DNA of 12,029 nt from Deltaproteobacteria bacterium (GTDB lineage: Bacteria > Myxococcota_A > UBA9042 > DTJE01): positions 1 through 12,029 of the forward strand of contig JAADHL010000371.1 in NCBI GenBank assembly GCA_013151875.1. Reading direction: 5' to 3'. A program made the position numbers and the translations under genes. Shown here in pieces: positions 7,161 through 12,029 of the stretch; the first letter of the stretch is position 1, and each line of letters starts with the position of its first letter. The notes beneath the pieces are model-generated. The model saw only the letters and a program-made list of their open reading frames with translations. It made no database searches and was not told the DNA's origin.

Positions 7161-7325
7161 CGAGGCACCCATCCAACTGCTGGCTTGGGGCACAGACTAC
7201 CAATTGTCTCAATTCAGATCAAGAAAACAGTGCCGGAACAATGATCCAGGCCATCCGGACAGTCCATCCAGACAGCCTGGCCTCGATTATTTGCCCGATT
7301 TGGACGAATAGAGTACTTTTTCGCC

Positions 7326-8564
7326 ATGAAAAAGACAGACAAGAAGACTTCGTTTCCCAAGAACAAGATCGAAATCGTGCTGCTGGAGGGCATCCATCCA
7401 CTGGCTGTAGGCAACTTTCAGGCCGAAACCTTCCAGGTCGACTCACGGCCCAAGAAGGCCCTTGGTGAGGAACTGGCGGCCCTGCTGGAATCCGCCCATG
7501 TCGTTGGGATCAGGTCCGGGACCAAGGTGACGCGAGATGCCCTTGACGCCCAGAAGCGCCTGCTTGCAATCGGTTGCTTTTGCATCGGCACTGACCAGGT
7601 GGACCTGGAGGCCGCGGCCGAAAAGGGCATCCCCGTATTCAACGCCCCCTACGCCAGCACCCGCAGCGTGGCGGAAATGGTGATCGCCGAGGCGGTGATG
7701 CTGTTGCGGCGCACTTTTGAAAAGAGCGCCATGGTCCACGCCGGCATGTGGCCCAAGAGCGCGGAAAGCAGCTTCGAGCTGAGGGGCAAGACCCTGGGGA
7801 TCATAGGCTACGGTCACATCGGATCACAGGTGTCGGTGCTTGCGGAGTCCATGGGCATGCGCGTGTTGTTCCACGATACGGCGGAGGTCATGCCCCTGGG
7901 CAACGCGCAAAAGGCGGAGGGCCTGAACGGCCTGATGCGTAATAGCGACGTGGTTACGCTGCACGTGCCCGCTGACGAGACCACCCGCGACATGATCGAT
8001 GCCGAGGCGTTGAGCCACATGAAGGACGGCGCCTACCTGATCAACGCATCCAGGGGGTCCGTGGTGGTAATCGAGGCCCTGGCGGAGGCCTTGCGGCAGG
8101 GCAGGTTGGCCGGGGCCGCGGTGGACGTCTTTCCAAAGGAGCCGGCGTCTCCCGGACACGAGTTTTCTTCCCCGTTGAGGGGTGTCCCCAACGTCATCCT
8201 TACGCCCCACGTCGGGGGGTCGACCCTGGAGGCGCAGGCGAGCATCGCACGGGATGTCAGCAGCAAGATAATCCGATACATCAACAACGGGTCTTCCACG
8301 TCCGCGGTCAACTTTCCAGAGGTCGACCTCCCGGTGCAGGAGGCGGCCAATCGCATACTGCACATCCACCATGATGTGCCGGGTGTCCTGACAGCGGTCA
8401 ACACGATCCTGTCCGGGGCGGGCCTCAACATCCAGGGGCAATATCTGCGCACGCGTGGACAGATAGGCTATCTCGTCATGGACATCGACCCAAAGCCGCC
8501 CCTGGCGGTGATTGAGGCTTTGAGAAACCTCGAACACACCATCCGCATCAGGCAGCTTTACTGA
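7326..8564 (+). CDS. serA: D-3-phosphoglycerate dehydrogenase (SerA) with C-terminal ACT domain
   Basis: Oxidises 3-phosphoglycerate to 3-phosphohydroxypyruvate with NAD+, the first step of serine synthesis, in the cytoplasm. At 412 residues it is the E. coli-like short form (410) without the extra allosteric substrate-binding domain of long PGDHs, and it aligns with it by eye from end to end. Visible: AIGCFCIGT (81-89), the nucleotide-binding motif GYGHIG (161-166), and the catalytic set R243 (NASRGSV), E272 (KEP) and H295 (PHVGGS). The ACT domain spans about 344-412. Of the E. coli serine-contact residues, His344 and Asn364 correspond to H348 and N368, while Asn346 is replaced by D350, so feedback inhibition by serine may differ. 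The start at 7326 matches the E. coli N-terminus, though no clear Shine-Dalgarno precedes it. It leads the array with cstA, whose start is 21 bp after the serA stop. Confidence 0.97.
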   Translation: MKKTDKKTSFPKNKIEIVLLEGIHPLAVGNFQAETFQVDSRPKKALGEELAALLESAHVVGIRSGTKVTRDALDAQKRLLAIGCFCIGTDQVDLEAAAEKGIPVFNAPYASTRSVAEMVIAEAVMLLRRTFEKSAMVHAGMWPKSAESSFELRGKTLGIIGYGHIGSQVSVLAESMGMRVLFHDTAEVMPLGNAQKAEGLNGLMRNSDVVTLHVPADETTRDMIDAEALSHMKDGAYLINASRGSVVVIEALAEALRQGRLAGAAVDVFPKEPASPGHEFSSPLRGVPNVILTPHVGGSTLEAQASIARDVSSKIIRYINNGSSTSAVNFPEVDLPVQEAANRILHIHHDVPGVLTAVNTILSGAGLNIQGQYLRTRGQIGYLVMDIDPKPPLAVIEALRNLEHTIRIRQLY

Positions 8565-8572
8565 ACCCGCTT

Positions 8573-8577
8573 GGAGG
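8573..8577 (+). promoter_or_regulatory. Ribosome binding site of cstA
   Basis: GGAGG lies eight bases before the ATG at 8586 and only two before the ATG at 8580. The spacing picks 8586 as the start and excludes the TTG at 8571, which overlaps the site. Confidence 0.65.
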
Positions 8578-8585
8578 CAATGCAG

Positions 8586-9971
8586 ATGAGCGCGGCCTGG
8601 CTCGTTGTGATTGCCGTCGGGTTCTTTATCGGAGGCTATACCCTCTATGGGCGGTTCATTGCTCGGCGCATCGGGCTCGAGCGGGACAGGCCCACGCCCG
8701 CTCACACCATGCGGGACGGCGTGGATTACGTCCCCACCAGGCCACAGATCCTGCTGGGACACCACTTTTCATCGATAGCCGGGGCCGCTCCGATCATCGG
8801 CCCGATCACCGCGGCCGTGTTCGGATGGGTCCCCATCTATCTGTGGATACTGTTCGGCGGGGTCTTTATGGGCGCCGTGCACGATTTTTCCGCCCTGATC
8901 GTGTCCTTGAGGCACGATGGCAGGTCCATAGGGGAGGTAATCGACAGGCGTCTGGGGCACGGGGCCAAGTTCCTTTTCCTGACGTTCGCCCTGGCCACGT
9001 TGATCCTGGTGATCGCGGTATTCATCAACGCGGTGGCGCTGACCTTCAACAAGGTCCCACAGGCCGGGACCGCCTCGTGCCTGCTCATCGGGTCAGCCGT
9101 GATATTCGGGCTTGCCGTGTACAGGCTGAGGGTGCCGCTGCTTCCGGCCACGCTGGTAGGCATCGGACTGATCGCGGTTACTCTGGTCATTGGTCATCGC
9201 ATGCCTCTGCGCCTGTCCGTGGTTGAGTGGAAGGCCATCCTTCTGACCTACATTTTCATCGCCTCTGTCACCCCGGTGTGGATCCTGCTGCAACCCCGCG
9301 ATTTTCTGAATTCGTTCCTGCTGTATGCGCTGATGATCGCCGGCGTCGTGGGGACCCTGTGGGTGAATCCATCCCTTTCGCTGGGCGCTTTCGGCGGGTT
9401 CATGTCCGACATCGGCCCCCTTTTTCCGATCCTTTTCGTCACGGTCGCCTGCGGGGCCCTGTCCGGCTTTCACGCCCTGGTGGCCAGCGGGACCACGGCC
9501 AAGCAGCTAGACAGCGAGGCCCACGCGCGCCCCATTTCCATGGGCGCCATGCTGATCGAGTCCCTGTTGGCGGTCGTGGCCCTCGTGACCGCCGCGATGT
9601 TGACACCAAGTGAATATCAGTCACAGGTCCACCATGGAGCGGTCCCCATCTTCGCCCGCGGTGTCGGCGGTTTCGTGTCCGTGACCGGCCTGTCCGTGCA
9701 CGCGGGAATCACCTTTGCGTCGGTCGCGGTCGCGGAGTTCGCGCTCACGACGCTGGACACTGCCACCCGCATCGGCCGTTTCGCCCTTCAGGAACTGTTG
9801 CAACCACCGCCCGAGCGGCGCGAATCGGTCGGAAGGCTGCGCAACACGCTTACGAACAACCGCTTTGCAACGACCGCTGTCATCGTGTTCTGCGCGGGCG
9901 CCCTGGCCCTGTCGGGCAGCGAACGGTCGATCTGGCCGGTCTTTGGGGCCGCAAACCAGCTCCTGCACTGA
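8586..9971 (+). CDS. cstA: Carbon starvation protein CstA family transporter, frame broken near its C-terminus
   Basis: CstA-family inner-membrane transporters take up pyruvate and, in some bacteria, peptides. This frame has 461 residues of mostly membrane helices. Family signatures are clear: DYVPTRPQILLGHHFSSIAG (47-66) followed by the GPI motif, the conserved GAVHDF (96-101), the SGTTAKQL segment and WPVFGAANQLL near the end. Family members continue from this last motif with further membrane helices. Here the frame gives one more residue, His, and meets TGA at 9969-9971, while the expected continuation lies in the -1 frame from 9965 (next entry). Joined, the product would have about 550 residues, a usual length for the shorter CstA type. 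No slippery heptamer is visible at the site, so a one-base deletion or a sequence error is more likely than programmed shifting. The start at 8586 follows GGAGG by eight bases. It is 21 bp behind serA, so shared transcription is likely. Confidence 0.9.
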   Translation: MSAAWLVVIAVGFFIGGYTLYGRFIARRIGLERDRPTPAHTMRDGVDYVPTRPQILLGHHFSSIAGAAPIIGPITAAVFGWVPIYLWILFGGVFMGAVHDFSALIVSLRHDGRSIGEVIDRRLGHGAKFLFLTFALATLILVIAVFINAVALTFNKVPQAGTASCLLIGSAVIFGLAVYRLRVPLLPATLVGIGLIAVTLVIGHRMPLRLSVVEWKAILLTYIFIASVTPVWILLQPRDFLNSFLLYALMIAGVVGTLWVNPSLSLGAFGGFMSDIGPLFPILFVTVACGALSGFHALVASGTTAKQLDSEAHARPISMGAMLIESLLAVVALVTAAMLTPSEYQSQVHHGAVPIFARGVGGFVSVTGLSVHAGITFASVAVAEFALTTLDTATRIGRFALQELLQPPPERRESVGRLRNTLTNNRFATTAVIVFCAGALALSGSERSIWPVFGAANQLLH

Positions 9972-10237
9972 CTTTTTTGGCGGTGCTGGTGTGGATGGCG
10001 CAGCGCGGCCGCAAGACCAGGTTTCTGGCCGTTCCCACGGCAATCATGTTCCTGGTCACTCTGTGCGCTTTGGGCTGGATGAGTGTGCAGTTCGTGTTGC
10101 AGGGGCGATGGTTGCTTGCGTTTCTGGCCCTGCTGCTGGGGGTGCTGGCCCTGGTCCTGGTCCGGGACGCCTATGTTTTCCTCCGACGCGGCGGGCATGT
10201 CGTGACCCGGGCCGCTGGGGGTGATCCCACGCCGTGA
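9965..10237 (+). pseudogene. cstA: C-terminal part of CstA in the -1 frame
   Basis: Read from 9965, this frame continues the transporter directly: A-L-T-F-L-A-V-L-V-W-M-A, a basic loop (QRGRKTR), then two hydrophobic helices (about 25-45 and 50-70 of the fragment) and a short charged tail. Ninety residues precede the TGA at 10235-10237. This is the family's C-terminal region without its N-terminus. An independent start would have to be the TTG at 9977, which has no ribosome binding site, so I read it as the detached end of cstA. The stop overlaps the next gene's GTG start (GTGA at 10234-10237), which fits an originally intact, coupled array. Confidence 0.75.
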
Positions 10238-10509
10238 AAGCCCTGGAATATATCCGTCTGGCCCTGCGCGACATCAAGAGCATCCTGGGGGGTTCGGCGA
10301 GCGGCGCGTTGGCCTGGGAATACAGGGAAATGGAGAATCTGTTCGCCCTGCTGATCCTGCACCCCGCGGCCGGGATACCCGGTCCACCTGCCGGACTGGC
10401 CCTGGCCCTGCTGCCGGACCTGGAAAGGGAGTTGGTCGTGCTGCTGGCCCGGGCCCGTGATGCCGACGATCCACTGGGGGACCTGTTTTCAACATTCGAG
10501 GTCATGTGA
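10234..10509 (+). CDS. Small conserved-looking protein of unknown function, coupled to cstA and the ArsA-like ATPase
   Basis: I cannot assign a function. The 91 residues start at a GTG that overlaps the cstA stop (GTGA), and the TGA at 10507-10509 overlaps the ATG of the ATPase gene (TGATG), so translation of all three is probably coupled. The N-terminal 30 residues are amphipathic and basic. A central hydrophobic stretch (about 36-65, with ENLFALLIL and then a run of Pro, Gly and Leu) is not long enough for a convincing membrane span. An acidic tail, RARDADDPLGDLFSTF, closes the protein. Small proteins with the wording E-x-E-N-x-F-A-L-L, a Pro-rich turn and a late DDPLGDL beside ArsA-like ATPases look familiar to me from deltaproteobacterial genomes, but I cannot name a family. 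A partner role for the ATPase is inferred from position only. Confidence 0.8.
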   Translation: MKALEYIRLALRDIKSILGGSASGALAWEYREMENLFALLILHPAAGIPGPPAGLALALLPDLERELVVLLARARDADDPLGDLFSTFEVM

Positions 10510-11465
10510 TGGTCCCGCCGCGCATCGTCCTGTTCACCGGAAAGGGCGGCGCGGGCAAGACCACGTGCGCGGCCGCGTTCGCGCTTGCCTGGGCGCGTCG
10601 TGGCAGACCCGCAATGCTGGCCTCGCTGGACCCGGCGCACAACCTGGGCGATGTCCTGGGCCTCGAACTGGGACCCGAGGCCCGCGAGGTCTTACCTGGT
10701 CTCAGGGCGATGGAAGCGGACCTGGACGCCGAGGAGCGCGGGCATGTGAACAGGGCCAAAGAACTTGTACGCCGCCGCTACAGATACCTGACCGTGGCAT
10801 CCATGGAACCCATCATCGAATTGCTGGGCGACGCGCCCGGACAGCCCGAACAGGCCGCCGTGGAGGTCATGATGAAACTCGCCGACGGGACGGATCAAAC
10901 CGACGAGACACTGGTGGTTGATCTGCCGCCCTCGGGTCAGGCATGGCGCATTCTGGCGTTTCCGACCTTGATGGAGCGGTGGTGCAAGTCCCTGGAAAAA
11001 CTGCGAGGCCGTATCCTGGATCGACGCAAGACCCTGAACCACCTGCTGGGCGACGACTCTCCGGCGCGCGCGCCGAACCACGGAAAAACAACACCCGAAA
11101 AATTAACCTCGGTAAGGGACGCGGACCCGGTGACCGGGACGCTCAGGTCGTTTATCAGGCGTCACGGCGCGCTTGCGCGGACCCTGAAGGACCCGGAGAA
11201 GGCCTGGATCGTGGGGGTTGCCCTGCCAGACACCCTGGCGATACGCGAGACCCGCAGGCTCAAGGATCGTCTGGGCGCAAATGGCATGCGCCTGACCGCC
11301 CTGCTCTTGAATCGGGCCGGACCGGGGTCGAAAATGCCCAATGACCTGCGTCCCGACGTGATTTTTCCCGACCTGGGACACGGCCCAAGGGGTCCGGCGG
11401 AGCTGGCGGACTGGGATGAGTTGATGGGAGTTTTGATCGATGGGCCGTCAACTCTGAAGCAATAA
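10509..11465 (+). CDS. ArsA/GET3-like P-loop ATPase
   Basis: SIMIBI-class ATPase of the ArsA/GET3 family, 318 residues. Visible: the deviant Walker A GKGGAGKTT (11-19, with both the signature lysine K12 and K17), switch I SLDPAHNLGD (39-48) and switch II DLPPSGQ (138-144), which stands for the DTAPTGH of the classical ArsA. It has one ATPase half, so it would act as a homodimer. I see no arsenite-binding Cys triad and no arsB, arsD or arsR nearby, so arsenite export is unlikely. Residues about 185-215 form a polar linker (PNHGKTTPEKLTS) with lower GC than its surroundings. The ATG overlaps the preceding stop in TGATG; a GTG at 10506 is possible but adds just one residue. It ends the serA-cstA array. 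A role in handling a membrane protein or a small-protein partner is a guess. Family confident, function not. Confidence 0.92.
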   Translation: MVPPRIVLFTGKGGAGKTTCAAAFALAWARRGRPAMLASLDPAHNLGDVLGLELGPEAREVLPGLRAMEADLDAEERGHVNRAKELVRRRYRYLTVASMEPIIELLGDAPGQPEQAAVEVMMKLADGTDQTDETLVVDLPPSGQAWRILAFPTLMERWCKSLEKLRGRILDRRKTLNHLLGDDSPARAPNHGKTTPEKLTSVRDADPVTGTLRSFIRRHGALARTLKDPEKAWIVGVALPDTLAIRETRRLKDRLGANGMRLTALLLNRAGPGSKMPNDLRPDVIFPDLGHGPRGPAELADWDELMGVLIDGPSTLKQ

Positions 11466-11489
11466 CCCTGGATCACAGATTGCTTGTCA

Positions 11490-11519
11490 TTGACAGGGCC
11501 TTTCCACCCGCGGGATAAC
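11490..11519 (+). promoter_or_regulatory. Candidate promoter of the CGGC-family gene
   Basis: TTGACA (11490-11495, a full -35 match), an 18-base spacer and GATAAC (11514-11519, four of six to the -10). It lies in the 74-bp gap behind the ATPase gene and would give the CGGC gene its own transcript of about 14 leader bases. Called by eye. Confidence 0.5.
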
Positions 11520-11527
11520 TTCGGCAC

Positions 11528-11533
11528 GGGAGG
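11528..11533 (+). promoter_or_regulatory. Ribosome binding site of the CGGC-family gene
   Basis: GGGAGG six bases before the ATG at 11540, which settles that start. Confidence 0.7.
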
Positions 11534-11539
11534 TGCGAC

Positions 11540-11884
11540 ATGAAAAAGGTAGCCATCGTTGGATGCGGGGCGTACATGGACAGCGGGTACGGATGCCCCG
11601 GCGAATGGAGGTGCCTGAAGGCGGCGGCCCTTGGTGAAGGGGCGTTCGACGAGCCTTCATCGGTCATGGCGTTCGTAAAGTGCGAGTGCCCGGGGCGCAC
11701 GGTCGCCCCGAATCTGGGCATGGCGTCGAGGCTTTCCGAGATCAAGCCGGATCTCATCTATTTCAGCGCATGCCTCGCCAAGTCGAAACCCGAATGCCCT
11801 TACGTCACACCCGAAGAACTGGCTCGGATCGTCCAGGAAAAAACGGGGGTCAAGGTCGTCCTGGGGACGCACGATTACAAGTGA
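11540..11884 (+). CDS. CGGC-domain protein, putative metal-binding
   Basis: Small cytoplasmic protein of 114 residues from the CGGC family, mostly found in anaerobes and presumed to bind metal through its cysteines. The opening MKKVAIVGCG, the pair C19 and C25 around a CPG-x-W-R-C-L segment, the KPDLIYFSAC stretch (69-78) and ECPY (85-88) match the family layout. Seven Cys are present: 9, 19, 25, 48, 50, 78 and 86. The name-giving C-G-G-C-P-G reads K-C-E-C-P-G here (47-52), so the first Cys is displaced by one and the two Gly are lost. It may still provide the same number of thiolates. A TTGACA-type promoter and GGGAGG site suggest independent expression, 74 bp behind the ATPase gene. Substrate, metal and partner are unknown. 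The family call is from memory of the motif pattern. Confidence 0.8.
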   Translation: MKKVAIVGCGAYMDSGYGCPGEWRCLKAAALGEGAFDEPSSVMAFVKCECPGRTVAPNLGMASRLSEIKPDLIYFSACLAKSKPECPYVTPEELARIVQEKTGVKVVLGTHDYK

Positions 11885-11918
11885 CCGACTTGTGGATGTC
11901 GAAGGCCCAGTCCACGGC

Positions 11919-12029
11919 CTATTCCCCGCAGTCCCCCCACATCTCGACCCACTCGCCCTTGGCGTTGCACTGGACCCAGTGTTCGTAGTTGGTCAGGACG
12001 AAGATGTCGTCGTAGATCTTCAGGATCTC
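11919..12029 (-). CDS. C-terminal end of an unrecognised gene cut by the right window edge
   Basis: On the minus strand the frame is open from the edge to a TAG at 11919-11921, giving the last 36 residues of a protein. It is rich in aromatic and acidic residues (EHWVQCNAKGEWVEMWGDCG) with two Cys about 18 residues apart and three Trp, and third positions are strongly G/C, as in coding sequence of this genome. It is convergent with the CGGC gene, 34 bp away. I do not recognise the family. Confidence 0.55.
   Translation of the reverse strand, partial: EILKIYDDIFVLTNYEHWVQCNAKGEWVEMWGDCGE

Noticed and set aside
6642..7244. Plus-strand open frame of 200 codons opposite the unknown gene
   Set aside because: The minus frame has the G/C-rich third positions and balanced composition of a gene; the plus product is rich in His, Pro, Gly and Arg and lacks a ribosome binding site.
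7290..7320. Promoter of serA (TTGCCC and TACTTT, 17 bases apart)
   Set aside because: The match is weak and would place the transcript start only a few bases before the ATG.
7824..8765. Minus-strand open frame of 313 codons
   Set aside because: It spans the end of serA and the start of cstA in opposite orientation, both of which are certain; the product is rich in His, Gly and Arg.
9960..9979. Programmed -1 ribosomal frameshift in cstA
   Set aside because: No slippery heptamer precedes the stop and I see no obvious pseudoknot; a one-base deletion or sequence error is simpler.
10509..11465. Arsenite efflux ATPase ArsA in an arsenic resistance operon
   Set aside because: The protein has one ATPase half without the Cys ligands for arsenite, and no other ars gene is in the window.

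Overview
This 12,029-base window is GC-rich chromosomal DNA from a bacterium. The gene content suggests a deltaproteobacterium in the broad sense (Desulfobacterota or Myxococcota-like): a large membrane-anchored eukaryotic-type Ser/Thr kinase with a zinc-ribbon start and TPR-like regions, a CGGC-domain protein, an IscR-type Rrf2 regulator and an ArsA-like ATPase of unknown job. No marker gene fixes the taxon. I see no rRNA, tRNA, CRISPR array, transposase, integrase or phage gene.

Layout. Minus strand, 1-4348: rarA (replication-associated AAA+ ATPase), followed 55 bp downstream by the Ser/Thr kinase, which runs off the left edge. Plus strand, 4443-5900: guaB (IMP dehydrogenase), divergent from rarA, with a promoter-like sequence in the 94-bp gap. 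Bases 5901-6095 separate convergent genes and hold a long interrupted inverted repeat. Minus strand, 6096-6503: an Rrf2 regulator with a complete IscR-like Cys3-His ligand set and a palindrome over its own promoter. Minus strand, 6600-7160: an unrecognised protein of about 186 residues. Plus strand, 7326-11465: a tight array of serA, cstA, a 91-residue unknown and an ArsA/GET3-like ATPase, with GTGA and TGATG junctions at the last two boundaries. Plus strand, 11540-11884: a CGGC-family protein with its own promoter-like sequence. Minus strand, 11919-12029: the 36-residue C-terminal end of an unrecognised gene.

How the genes may work together. SerA draws 3-phosphoglycerate into serine synthesis and CstA-family proteins import pyruvate or peptides, so the array starts with central carbon and amino-acid supply. 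The two genes behind it, a small protein and a P-loop ATPase, have no assigned function and look like partners of each other and perhaps of the transporter. GuaB serves guanine nucleotide synthesis, RarA acts at stalled replication forks, and the kinase is a signalling protein; these three only share the neighbourhood.

The clearest anomaly is in cstA. The reading frame is broken by an apparent one-base loss near 9965, right after the conserved GAANQLL motif, and the family's C-terminal membrane region continues in the -1 frame to 10237. Other points worth a second look are the altered CGGC signature, the possible autoregulatory site of the Rrf2 gene, and the cstA / small protein / ArsA-like array.
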